Shown here piece by piece: positions 26,023 to 34,245 of a stretch of 64,000 nt of DNA; positions within the stretch are counted from its first letter, which is position 1, and every line of letters starts with the position of its first letter. This DNA is from Gemmatimonadota bacterium (lineage in GTDB: Bacteria; Gemmatimonadota; Gemmatimonadetes; Palauibacterales; KS3-K002), in contig CP070815.1 in NCBI GenBank assembly GCA_020344215.1, positions 3,429,933-3,493,932 on the forward strand, written 5' to 3'. Below the pieces are notes generated by a model. The model saw nothing but the letters and a program-made list of their open reading frames with translations, was not told the DNA's origin and made no database searches. A program made the position numbers and the translations under genes.

Positions 26023-27942
26023 CTACTCTGCGATCGTCTCCGGCTCGCCCATCAGGTACTGGTCGAGGAACTCGAGGATCGCTCTGTAGCCCTCCAGCTG
26101 GTTCTCCTTCTTGATGAACCCGTGGCCCTCGTCGTCGAAGATGATGTACTCGACGGGGACGCCGTTCGCGCGGGCGGCCTCGACGATCTCGTCCGACTCG
26201 ACCTGGAGTACACGCGGATCGTTGGTGCCCTGAAGGACCATCAAAGGCTTCGTGATGTTCTGGGCGTTGAACAATGGTGAGATCCTGTGCAGTCGCTCAC
26301 TGTCCTCAGCCGGGTCACCCAACTCGGTGTAAAGTGCCTCCCGGAACGCCTCCCACCAGGGCGGGATGCTCTCCAGCGTGCGGATCCAGTTCGAGATGCC
26401 GAACATGTCGACGCCGACGGCGAACTCCTCCGGAGCCAGGGTGAGTGCGGCGAGGACCATGTAGCCGCCGTAGCTACCGCCGATGATCCCGATACGATCC
26501 TCGTCGACGTAGCCCGTTGCGATCAGCATCTCCTTGCTGGCTATACAGTCGGCCAGGTCGGCCTCGCCGTGCTGGCGGTCGTCCATCTTGTAGAACGTCT
26601 TGCCGTAGCCGGTGCTGCCCCGGTTGTTGATGGCGTACACCACGTACCTGTGGTTGACCAGGTACTGGATGAGCCCGCTGTAGCCGACTCGTGACTGGCC
26701 GCCGGGCCCGCCGTGCACCCAGACCAGCGCCGGTCCCTTGGCCTCCGGGCTCACCTGGTGCGGCCTGTAGAGGACGCCGGGGATCTCGACACCGTCGTAC
26801 GAGGCGAAGCGGACCACCTCAGCGCCGACGAGATCGTTCGAATCGATGTTGGGGTTCAGCGTGTTGGTGAGCTGTCGCGGCTCATCACCGCTCAGGTCGT
26901 ATACGAACAGGTCGCGCGGGTTCCGGCTGCCGCTGACGTAGAAAGCCATGACCTCTTCGTCGCGCGAGAAGCCGACAGACGTGATGTCGCCTGCGGGCAT
27001 CTCGGGTAGCTGAATCTGCGTCATGGTCTGCGCGTCATAGACACGAATCTCGGTCCGGGCATCGTTGTTGATGCCAATCACGAGGTACTTACCGTGCTTC
27101 GAGAAGTAACCGTACCAGACGTCCCAGTCCGGCTGCTCGACGACCTCACGCCGGCTGCTGGCGAGGTCGTGGCGCACCAGGTAGCTGAACTCGCTGTCCT
27201 CGTCGGTGAGGATGTAGAGACTTGAGCCGTCGGGACTAAACGTCTGCGGGTGATAGGCAATCTCGCCCTCGTGTGGAGTGAGATGCTCCATCACACCGGT
27301 CTGGCGATCGAACAAGTAGATATCGCTGTCGTTCATCGTCTCGGGCTTGCCGAACACGAGGTAACGCTTGTCTGGCGAGATGTCGGCGAACTGATAGCCG
27401 GTCTCGTCCTGGTAGATCAGGGTCCGATCGAAACCATCGAGGGTGATCTCGTAGATGTCGAAGAAGCGGTTATCGCGCTCGTTCGTGCTGACGAAGAACG
27501 AGCGATCGTCCTGGGCCCAGCCGAGGAAGTCGGCTTTCAAGCCTTCGCCGGGCGTCAGGTCGGTGACGGAGCCGTCGAGTTCACGCACGTAGACGTGATC
27601 GAGCTCATTGCCCCCCTCATCGGCCAGGTAGATGAACCGCTCGTCGTCCGGGAAATAGGACTCGACGAAGATCCCGTCGGTCGTCGACTCGGTGAGCTGG
27701 ATGGGCTCGCCGCCGGCGACCGGGATGGCGAAGGCGTTGTAGACGCCGGTCTCGTTACTGCTCACCAGGACCTTGCTCTTATCCGGCGCGAAGGACGTCC
27801 CACGGACTGTGGTGGTACCGAGGAAATCCTCGATCGTGTACTGGGTGACCCGACGGGCCTCGATCCTCCCCTCCTCCGCCCCGCAGCCCGCGATCAGCCC
27901 CGTGAGAGCAAACAGAACGGCGCAGCAGTGCAGCTTACGCAT
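26023..27942 (-). CDS. S9-family (prolyl oligopeptidase-like) serine peptidase lipoprotein
   Basis: The 639-residue protein has a lipobox LTGLIAGC and an N-terminal beta-propeller of about 370 residues (blades such as DERFIYLADEGGNELDHVYV). A C-terminal alpha/beta hydrolase follows. The nucleophile serine is in GGSYGGYM (about residue 490), the acid in GTNDPRV and the histidine in DDEGHGF. Such enzymes cleave short peptides after proline or other residues; here it would act in the envelope. It is monocistronic, with GGGAGG before the ATG, and converges with the haem operon. Confidence 0.88.
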   Translation of the reverse strand: MRKLHCCAVLFALTGLIAGCGAEEGRIEARRVTQYTIEDFLGTTTVRGTSFAPDKSKVLVSSNETGVYNAFAIPVAGGEPIQLTESTTDGIFVESYFPDDERFIYLADEGGNELDHVYVRELDGSVTDLTPGEGLKADFLGWAQDDRSFFVSTNERDNRFFDIYEITLDGFDRTLIYQDETGYQFADISPDKRYLVFGKPETMNDSDIYLFDRQTGVMEHLTPHEGEIAYHPQTFSPDGSSLYILTDEDSEFSYLVRHDLASSRREVVEQPDWDVWYGYFSKHGKYLVIGINNDARTEIRVYDAQTMTQIQLPEMPAGDITSVGFSRDEEVMAFYVSGSRNPRDLFVYDLSGDEPRQLTNTLNPNIDSNDLVGAEVVRFASYDGVEIPGVLYRPHQVSPEAKGPALVWVHGGPGGQSRVGYSGLIQYLVNHRYVVYAINNRGSTGYGKTFYKMDDRQHGEADLADCIASKEMLIATGYVDEDRIGIIGGSYGGYMVLAALTLAPEEFAVGVDMFGISNWIRTLESIPPWWEAFREALYTELGDPAEDSERLHRISPLFNAQNITKPLMVLQGTNDPRVLQVESDEIVEAARANGVPVEYIIFDDEGHGFIKKENQLEGYRAILEFLDQYLMGEPETIAE

Positions 27943-28343
27943 GTGACCTCCCTGGCGCGTGGCCTGTTTCTCGCAAGAGGACTCGATACAAATGAGCGCC
28001 CAAGCTAGCCGCTAGATGCTGGCGGCGGCAAGCGCGGGCAGGGTTGCCCGGGAGGGAATCGAGAGTGTGCCGCGTAGGCACCAACCTGGGACGCTGGCCC
28101 GCGGAGGCCTGGCAGGTTAGTCTTCAACAAGACACAGGCCAGCGGATCGGAAGCTGGGAGAATCTCCCCGATGCATTGGCTGCCTGCGCTAGGCGACCTC
28201 GTCACGGCCCCCGTACAACGGGCGAGCGGGGCGCTTGATTCTTTCTTGACTACTCGGCCGTCAATTACCTGTCACAGTTCGTCGCGGCGAAAAGCGTCGA
28301 AACTCTGCCGGAGCAGTTCCGAGCAGCAACCGGGAGGTGCATC
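27943..28343. other. Intergenic region, no gene seen
   Basis: This 401-base divergent spacer separates the S9 peptidase and the barrel protein. I see no convincing frame, tRNA or strong hairpin. A TTGACT at 28247 lacks a good -10. A ribosome site GGGAGG precedes the ATG at 28344. Confidence 0.5.
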
Positions 28344-29183
28344 ATGAGACGCCTGAATTACGTAGTATCCGCCGCATTGGTTTGGGTGATGGCCAGTGTC
28401 CGGCCGGGAGAGCTCGCATCCCAGTCGATCTGGCTGGAGCCGCACGGTGATCGGGTCGCCTACCTCGAGATACTCAAGCCGAGCTTCGAGGATGGGGATG
28501 ATATCGCGTTTCTCACTTCGGCCTGGTACCTGTCGACACGGGTGGCGCTGAGCGATAACATCGCAGTCGTCGGCGAGGTGCCCTTCGCCTATGCCAAGAT
28601 CGACAGCGAGTTCACCGAGGAGTCCCAGTCGGGGACGACCATCGGGAACATCTACGCCGGCCTCGAACTCACGGGCGGCGCGTCGAAGTTCTTCGGCGAG
28701 TTCGGCGTCCGCGTGCCCCTGGCAAGTGACGAAGGAGATGGCGGGCTGGCATCGGAGGCAGGGTTTCTGGCCGATTATGTGGACCGCGCTGAAGCGTTCC
28801 TGCCGAATGTCCTGTCCATCCATGCCGCGGTCAACTACAGGTTGCGGCAGGAGAACGGGGTCGGCGTGCGGTTCCGTCTCGCGCCGCTCCTCTGGATCGA
28901 CACCGAGAGTGATGGTGCAGAGGTCGAGCTATGGACGCTCTACAGCGCTCAGGTCTGGTATAACGGCGAGATGGTCGCCGTGGGCGGTGGGTTCAGCGGC
29001 CGGGCGTTGTTGACCGAAGAGGACCTGGACTTCGGAGAGCGCTCGTTCCATCAGATCTGCCTGGCGGCGAATCTGATCCTCGGCAGGTTCCAGCCCGGTG
29101 TGCAGCTGCGGGTTCCGGTGGACAAGGATTACTCAGACATAGTCAATACGGTGGTCGGCCTGAGTGTCGGGTATCGCTGGTAG
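28344..29183 (+). CDS. Predicted outer-membrane beta-barrel protein
   Basis: I do not recognise a named family. The 279-residue protein has a signal peptide (NYVVSAALVWVMASVRPGELASQ) spelled here only in outline: residues 5-27 are hydrophobic and end ASQ. The rest alternates polar and hydrophobic residues in beta strands (TTIGNIYAGLELTGGASKF, SIHAAVNYRLRQENGVG) and ends with the aromatic signature SVGYRW used for barrel insertion. Loops are acidic. It resembles small transporter-like or OmpW-sized barrels. It is monocistronic, followed by a strong hairpin terminator. Confidence 0.6.
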   Translation: MRRLNYVVSAALVWVMASVRPGELASQSIWLEPHGDRVAYLEILKPSFEDGDDIAFLTSAWYLSTRVALSDNIAVVGEVPFAYAKIDSEFTEESQSGTTIGNIYAGLELTGGASKFFGEFGVRVPLASDEGDGGLASEAGFLADYVDRAEAFLPNVLSIHAAVNYRLRQENGVGVRFRLAPLLWIDTESDGAEVELWTLYSAQVWYNGEMVAVGGGFSGRALLTEEDLDFGERSFHQICLAANLILGRFQPGVQLRVPVDKDYSDIVNTVVGLSVGYRW

Positions 29184-29195
29184 CTGGGACGGTGG

Positions 29196-29232
29196 GTGGC
29201 GGCGTCGGCTGGAGGCAGGCCGGCGCCGCCAC
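29196..29232. terminator. Bidirectional terminator hairpin
   Basis: GTGGCGGCGTCGGC pairs with GCCGGCGCCGCCAC (14 pairs, one G-U) around a nine-base loop. It lies between the convergent barrel protein and nitroreductase genes. There is no long T run. Confidence 0.6.
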
Positions 29233-29236
29233 GCGT

Positions 29237-29848
29237 CTAAACGAACGAGGCCGGCTCGCCCCAATCGGGACCGAACACCAGCTCGCTCAGCAGCTTCCTC
29301 TTACGCGGCTGACCCTCCCGTTCTCTCAAATTCTCCGGCAGCTGCTCGGGATCGCCCGGGTAGCCGATCGCGATCATCGTGCCCGGATCGAACCCTTCCG
29401 GGAGCAGCTCCTGCTTGAGCCGTTGGCGATCGAAGCCGCCCATCTGGTGCATCACGAGGCCCGCCGCGAAGGCCTGTAGGAACAGATTCTCTTCCGCCGC
29501 GCCCAGGTCACGGAGCGCCGAGACGTTCGGCCGGTTGTCACGGGAGAAGGTCGTACGGTAGGCGGAGGCGATGAGTACCGGCGCGGCCTTGGCCCAGGCG
29601 TTTCCCTCCACGAGGTAGTCCTGTAGCCGGGCGAGCCATTCCGGCTCGTCGATCGTGGCCACTAGGAATCTCCAGGGCTGCTCGTTGCGGGAAGACGGCG
29701 CCCAGCGCGCGGCTTCCAGGATGAGCTTGAGCCTTTCGGGCTCGACCGGCTCGCCGGAGATCGCGCGCGGGCTCCAACGGTGGCTGATCAGCGCGTGGAT
29801 GTCCAGCTGCGTCGGCGCCGGGCGTCCGTGGCTAAGGTCGATCTCCAT
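29237..29848 (-). CDS. Nitroreductase-family flavoprotein
   Basis: The 203-residue cytoplasmic protein carries the FMN-binding start ISHRWSPRAISGEPV and the segments LEAARWAPSSRNEQPWRFLV and FLQAFAAGLVMHQMGGFD, typical of NfsB/FRase-like nitroreductases acting on nitroaromatics, quinones or flavins. The ATG has GAGGAAGG upstream and lies 17 bases inside the end of the small membrane protein gene, so the two are coupled. A second nitroreductase, membrane anchored, is found at 50 kb. Confidence 0.85.
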   Translation of the reverse strand: MEIDLSHGRPAPTQLDIHALISHRWSPRAISGEPVEPERLKLILEAARWAPSSRNEQPWRFLVATIDEPEWLARLQDYLVEGNAWAKAAPVLIASAYRTTFSRDNRPNVSALRDLGAAEENLFLQAFAAGLVMHQMGGFDRQRLKQELLPEGFDPGTMIAIGYPGDPEQLPENLREREGQPRKRKLLSELVFGPDWGEPASFV

Positions 29849-30125
29849 GACCTTCCTCTCTTCCGCGCTCTAGCTGGCGTCGAAAGTCCTCGGCCTCGAG
29901 CAGTCGGGTGACGCTCTGATCGAGCTGGTAGTACGCGTCCTCGAGCCTGGCGAGCCGGCGCTCCACCTCGCTGCTCTCCGCTCCCTTGCCGGCTTGGATG
30001 GCCTTGGTGATATCGCGGACCAGCGGTCGCAGAACGAGATGTCCGGCGAGCGCGACGCCAGGGATGCCGAGCGCGCAGGTGATGGCGACTAACTGTATCA
30101 GCAACGGGTCGATCGACGCGAGCAT
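29832..30125 (-). CDS. Small membrane protein with C-terminal coiled coil
   Basis: The 97-residue protein has one hydrophobic helix (about residues 8-31, IQLVAITCALGIPGVALAGH) and then a charged helical tail (VERRLARLEDAYYQLDQSVT) that looks like a coiled coil. I do not recognise a function; similar small proteins occur as conserved hypotheticals. It overlaps the nitroreductase gene and follows the MutS-like gene by 57 bases on the same strand. Confidence 0.6.
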   Translation of the reverse strand: MLASIDPLLIQLVAITCALGIPGVALAGHLVLRPLVRDITKAIQAGKGAESSEVERRLARLEDAYYQLDQSVTRLLEAEDFRRQLERGREEGHGDRP

Positions 30126-30182
30126 GATAGGCCTCTGACGAAAGTGATATTCGCAGCGAGTTTACGAGCCACCGGTGATATG

Positions 30183-32087
30183 CTACTTAGATTCTTCGGC
30201 CGGCTCGCCTTTGGCAAGTGACCGGTCGGAATCCGCGGCGTGACCCGAGTCGAGCCCGACGATTTCCAGCAGCTTCAAGGCGTTCCTCGACGTGGCGATC
30301 CCGGGACGCAGCTTGTAGTCGAACGAGATCCTGGGTCCCTCGGGGCCCTCGTGGATCTGCTCGCTGAAGTGCACTGCGTGGCACGCTTGGGCCAGTTCCT
30401 CGGTGTCGGCCAGGGCAAGGTCGTGCGAGGTGACAGCGCCGAGCGCCCCTTCCGCCAGCAGGTGGCCGATGACCTTGCGAGCTGCGATTCGGCGCTCCGC
30501 CGTATTTGTACCCCGCAGGATGTCGTCGAGTAGATACAGCAGGGCCCCATTCCCTTCGTCTCGTGTCTTACGAGCGACATCGACGATTTCTTTGAGCCGC
30601 CTCAGCTCCGCCATGAAGTGGGAGAGCCCCTGCTGCAGCGAGTCGTGGACCCGCATGCTCGTCTCCAGGATCAACGGTGGCAAGCGCATGGACGATGCGC
30701 AGACCGGAGCGCCGGCGCGTGCCAGCACCGCATTCGTACCGATCGCCCGCAATAGAGTGCTCTTCCCCGACATGTTGGAGCCGGTGATAAAGAGAAAGCT
30801 GCCGGGCGGCCCCAGCTTTACATCGTTGACGACCCGCACGTCGTCGGGCAACAGGGGGTGGCCGAGCCCGGTCGCTTCGAGGGCCGGGGTCTCCTCATCG
30901 CTTATGTGCGGAAAGGTCCAATCCGGGTTCTCGAAGCGTAGCGCCGCGAGAGCGGCCAGCGCGTCGAGCTCGGCCAGCGCGTCCAGCCAACGGCGCGCGT
31001 GCCGGCCCGCGTTGAGCTGCCAGCGCTCGAGCAACGAGAGCACGTGGAAGTCCCAGAGCGTGAACGCCTGGAACGGCAGGTACGTCATCGCGTAGCGCAC
31101 CTCGGCCAGCGACAGCAAGCGGTGCAGTCGCTTCATCTGCCGGTGCGCTACAAGGTTACCTTTCGACATTTCGGAGCGGATGCGCTCGAGTCGCGGGGTG
31201 CTAAAGCTCGAGTCTGTCAGCAGAGCGGAGAGCCGGGCGTAACGCTGGAAGGCGTTCTCGCGCGCGAAGGCGCGGTCGAAGATGCGGTGCACTTCCGCGC
31301 CGGCCTTGAACGTGAAGCCGAGGTTGAAGGCCAGTGCCGCCAGCCAGGCCAGGTAAGGGACCACCCCGACGATGTTGAGGACGATGAGAGACAGCGTCGC
31401 CACCGGCAGCAGGCGGGCGGCCCAGAGCAGGTGCGGTCTAAGACGGAGCCACGGGTCGCCCGCTGCCCAGTCCAGAAAGCCCTCCAAGAACGCGGTGCCG
31501 CTGAGCGTCATCAGGCGGCCGTGGGCGGTGATCGCCTCTCTGAGATCGATGGCCGGCGCCAGCTCGGCCACCGCCGCCTGGCGCTCCAGTACCGTCGCCC
31601 GGTCCGCGGGATTGAGGAGCCAGCGCCGCAGCAACTCGCGCCCAAGCGGTGTGGCCGCGGTCCCGAGCAGGCTGAACAGCGACGCCTGGCCGAAGATGTC
31701 CAGGTCGTCGGCGAAGCGGCAGTCGGGATCGGCGAAGAGCTCGTCACGTGTGGTTAGCTTTCCCCAATCGCGTGTCAGTCGACTGCGTCCTTCGGCGTTG
31801 ATCTTCACCAGCTCGGCGTACCAGCTGCAGCGCCGATCGATCTCGTTGTGGAAGGCAATCAGCGCGAGGAACGCCACGAAGGAGACCACGGCGAGGCCGA
31901 TGAGTAGTGGAAGCCGTCCGGGGCCAGCTCCCGGTAGCAGGAGGAGTGGCAGGGCGATGGCGATGAAGACGAGCAGCCGGGCGTGGGCAGCCCAGCGTGA
32001 GCGTCGGGTGCAACGTTCGGCGGCTTGGGCGAAACGCTCGCCGCGCTCCTCGTAGGTCCGATCGACGGGTGTGCTATCGTCGGGCAT
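30183..32087 (-). CDS. MutS-like ATPase with membrane helices
   Basis: The 634-residue protein has the MutS ATPase domain at its C-terminus: Walker A FITGSNMSGKSTLLRAIG, the loop TSMRVHDSLQQGLSHFMAEL and Walker B YLLDDILRGTNTAER, as in MutS-related proteins. A core domain precedes it. Unlike MutS1 and MutS2, it starts with two hydrophobic helices (about 33-52 and 57-77) and has two more near 220-265, with no mismatch-recognition or Smr domain visible. Such membrane MutS relatives are known as hypothetical proteins; a role in mismatch repair is doubtful. It probably heads the run with the small membrane protein and nitroreductase. Confidence 0.8.
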   Translation of the reverse strand: MPDDSTPVDRTYEERGERFAQAAERCTRRSRWAAHARLLVFIAIALPLLLLPGAGPGRLPLLIGLAVVSFVAFLALIAFHNEIDRRCSWYAELVKINAEGRSRLTRDWGKLTTRDELFADPDCRFADDLDIFGQASLFSLLGTAATPLGRELLRRWLLNPADRATVLERQAAVAELAPAIDLREAITAHGRLMTLSGTAFLEGFLDWAAGDPWLRLRPHLLWAARLLPVATLSLIVLNIVGVVPYLAWLAALAFNLGFTFKAGAEVHRIFDRAFARENAFQRYARLSALLTDSSFSTPRLERIRSEMSKGNLVAHRQMKRLHRLLSLAEVRYAMTYLPFQAFTLWDFHVLSLLERWQLNAGRHARRWLDALAELDALAALAALRFENPDWTFPHISDEETPALEATGLGHPLLPDDVRVVNDVKLGPPGSFLFITGSNMSGKSTLLRAIGTNAVLARAGAPVCASSMRLPPLILETSMRVHDSLQQGLSHFMAELRRLKEIVDVARKTRDEGNGALLYLLDDILRGTNTAERRIAARKVIGHLLAEGALGAVTSHDLALADTEELAQACHAVHFSEQIHEGPEGPRISFDYKLRPGIATSRNALKLLEIVGLDSGHAADSDRSLAKGEPAEESK

Positions 32088-32275
32088 CTGATTGATTCTC
32101 GCGTGTGATCACGGTGGCGACCCGGTGCACGTTACGCCGGTGCCGTGTCGGGGGCCAGGGTTGCGCCGGCGATCGGAGCGATTCAGCATGGTGCGACAGG
32201 GACGGTCAGCTGCGGAGCTTTGACCCGGCGGCCGGCGCGAGGGCGAGGCAGGCGGAGCGTGAGATGGAGGACTGC

Positions 32276-33118
32276 ATGAGCGACGCAGAGGTCACCAGGA
32301 GTGGAAGCGGGCCCGGCCGTACGGTGAAGGAGCGGTTCGCCGACCGGATCGAGATGGTGGTGCCGGTCCGGAAGAACGAGCAGCTCGGCCGTTTGATCGA
32401 GCAGGTCAATGCGGACGATGAGCTGTACGCGCTGTGGATCGCCGAGAACGTCACAGCCATCGACAGGTCGGGCATGACCGATCACGGCCCGGTGCACGTG
32501 AAGATCGTGATGAACCTGGCCGTCCGGATGCTGCGCCTGCTCATGGCGAAGGGCTTGGAGCCGTCGGTGGTTAAGGACTACGGCATGAGGCGCGAGGATG
32601 CGGAAGTGGTTGTGGCACTGGCTGCGCTGTTCCACGATGTCGGCATGTCGATCCAGCGCGCCGACCACGAGGCCTTCTCGTTGTTCGTCGCCCAGTCGAA
32701 GCTCAAGGCGATACTCGACGGCCTCTACCCGTTGGCGGAGGCGACGATCGTTCGCTCTGAGGTGCTCCATGCCATCATAGCGCACCGCTCCGGCGGCAAG
32801 CCGCTCACTTTGGAGGCCGGAATCGTGCGCATCGCCGATGCCCTGGACATAGCGAAGGGTCGCTCGCGCATACCGTTCGAGGCGGGCGGCATGAGCATCC
32901 ACTCGGTTTCCGCCGCCGCCATCGAGGCGGTCCGCCTCGAGGCGGGCGAGGAGAAGCCCGTCCGCGTCGTGATCGAGATGTCGAACTCGGCCGGCGTGTT
33001 CCAGCTCGATGAGCTTTTCCGCAAGAAGCTGACGGGGAGCGGGCTCGAGGCGTACGTCGAGCTCGAGGCCCGGGTCGTGGGTGAGGAGAAGAAGCTGATC
33101 GAGCGCTACGCGCTATAG
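32276..33118 (+). CDS. HD-domain metal-dependent phosphohydrolase
   Basis: The 280-residue protein has the HD pattern: His in DHGPVHVKIV, the HD pair in AALFHDVGMSIQ, further histidines in HAIIAHRSGG and the terminal Asp in RIADALDIAKGR. HD enzymes hydrolyse nucleotides or cyclic nucleotides using metal. The ATG at 32276 has GGAGG five bases upstream; the frame extends upstream but reads as noncoding. Its stop TAG lies in a CTATAG palindrome shared with the stop of the convergent nucleotidyltransferase gene. Substrate is unknown. Confidence 0.78.
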   Translation: MSDAEVTRSGSGPGRTVKERFADRIEMVVPVRKNEQLGRLIEQVNADDELYALWIAENVTAIDRSGMTDHGPVHVKIVMNLAVRMLRLLMAKGLEPSVVKDYGMRREDAEVVVALAALFHDVGMSIQRADHEAFSLFVAQSKLKAILDGLYPLAEATIVRSEVLHAIIAHRSGGKPLTLEAGIVRIADALDIAKGRSRIPFEAGGMSIHSVSAAAIEAVRLEAGEEKPVRVVIEMSNSAGVFQLDELFRKKLTGSGLEAYVELEARVVGEEKKLIERYAL

Positions 33119-33574
33119 GCGACGCAGCCGCTTGATCGCTTCCAGTATCTCGATGTCGGCCGCGTCCTGGAGATGCCCGGTCCGCTTCGAAGCGATCAGG
33201 TGGTCGATCGAAGCCGTCGGGATCTCCACACCTTCCACCTCGAAGAGCGTAGCGGCGGGTGCGGCCTGGTCGTAGTGGAGGCTCCAGGCGACGGTGAGGA
33301 TGTCGACCCGCGGTGTGTCGCCCAGGACCGTCACAGCTTTCCCGGCCACCTCTTCGGCCAGCCATTCGCTGGCGAGCCCGAAGCCGAGCGCTGCCAGCGC
33401 CGCCAGGACGCGCCGGGCGTTCTCGACTGTGGACTTTATCAGGATGTCGATCTCGGGGGCCGCACGCGCGCTGCCCCAGAGCTGAAGGGCCGAGGCACCG
33501 AAGACGACGTATGCGGCGTCGTGCCGGTTCAGGGCGGCGCAGACTCTGGCGAGACGGGTCTGGGGCTCCGTCAT
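33113..33574 (-). CDS. Nucleotidyltransferase-fold protein (MNT-like), possible toxin
   Basis: The 153-residue protein has a nucleotidyltransferase-like start: AAYVVFGASALQLWGSARAA followed by PEIDILIKS, matching the G-[SA]-x-A...D-x-D motif in degenerate form (the second acid of a DxD is E-I-D). A second acid lies in PRVDILTVAW. Length and layout resemble small nucleotidyltransferases paired with antitoxins. The ATG overlaps the stop of the ribbon-helix-helix gene by four bases (ATGA). A toxin or modifier role is inferred from the pairing only. Confidence 0.65.
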   Translation of the reverse strand: MTEPQTRLARVCAALNRHDAAYVVFGASALQLWGSARAAPEIDILIKSTVENARRVLAALAALGFGLASEWLAEEVAGKAVTVLGDTPRVDILTVAWSLHYDQAAPAATLFEVEGVEIPTASIDHLIASKRTGHLQDAADIEILEAIKRLRRL

Positions 33575-33963
33575 GGCGGTGAGCGGTCCGCCCACCGCTC
33601 CCACGTCAGGAAGTCCTCGTAGCGATCGAACACCAGCAGCCGTTGCCAGTCCCATTGGCGCCGACCGAGCTCGTTGGTGTGGCCGGCAGCCTCGGCTTGC
33701 TTGACCCGACCCTCGGGCGTCAGGGCGAGATCCGCCTCCAGCTGGGCGAGGCGAAATTCACCCGGGCCGGGCCTGGGGTAGGGCTCGCGTGGGACCTCGC
33801 GAACCCAGCTCACCTGCGGCTCTTCCTGCGCCACTTGCTGCGTGTAGCGCCGCACGGCCTCGGCCACGACCCAGCTGCGGGAACGGTCCAGCTCCCTGGC
33901 GCGGCGGTCGGCCGCCGCCAGGAGCGTCCCGGGGATGGTGATCGATATGCGTGCGAGCGTCAT
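33571..33963 (-). CDS. Ribbon-helix-helix protein, possible antitoxin
   Basis: The 130-residue protein begins ARISITIPGTLLAAADRRA and continues RELDRSRSWVVAEAVRRYT, a classical ribbon-helix-helix (CopG/MetJ) DNA-binding unit. The longer C-terminal part (to WERWADRSPP) could bind the partner encoded by the overlapping gene. Directly upstream is an AT-rich palindrome likely to be its own operator. The arrangement, small regulator first and overlapping partner second, is that of an autoregulated toxin-antitoxin pair. Confidence 0.75.
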   Translation of the reverse strand: MTLARISITIPGTLLAAADRRARELDRSRSWVVAEAVRRYTQQVAQEEPQVSWVREVPREPYPRPGPGEFRLAQLEADLALTPEGRVKQAEAAGHTNELGRRQWDWQRLLVFDRYEDFLTWERWADRSPP

Positions 33964-33973
33964 CTGGGCCTCA

Positions 33974-33992
33974 TACTAAGTAATACTCAGTA
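33974..33992 (-). promoter_or_regulatory. Operator of the RHH/nucleotidyltransferase pair
   Basis: TACTAAG-TAATA-CTCAGTA is an imperfect inverted repeat (6 of 7 pairs) with repeated TACT/AGTA units, in an AT-rich island of a GC-rich region, ten bases before the ribbon-helix-helix start. Ribbon-helix-helix antitoxins commonly bind such sites and repress themselves. Confidence 0.55.
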
Positions 33993-34080
33993 TGATAATC
34001 TAAGCTTGCGGTGGCTTCCGTCAACCGGTTCCACGAGAGCTGTGTGTCAGGGCAGGGATTGTCGCCCTGCATCCGGGCGG

Positions 34081-34224
34081 TAGATTGCCGTCCGTGACTC
34101 TCCTGGGGCGCCGCTCCGTGACGCAGAGGTATCCCCCGTCATGGGACTCTCAGGTGTGCAGGCCTTCTGGCAGGAGAGCCCGGAGGGCGCGATCATCCTG
34201 CCGGCGGTCCCGTTCGACCTGTGA
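34081..34224 (+). other. Short open stretch, possible remnant of a gene end
   Basis: A stop-to-stop frame reads WQESPEGAIILPAVPFDL before a TGA, with an internal ATG at 34141. It looks like the tail of a protein rather than a complete gene, and I do not recognise it. The rest of the spacer between the toxin-antitoxin pair and the mannosidase shows nothing clear. Confidence 0.2.
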
Positions 34225-34245
34225 CTAAGCGAAAAGGTGGGTTCG

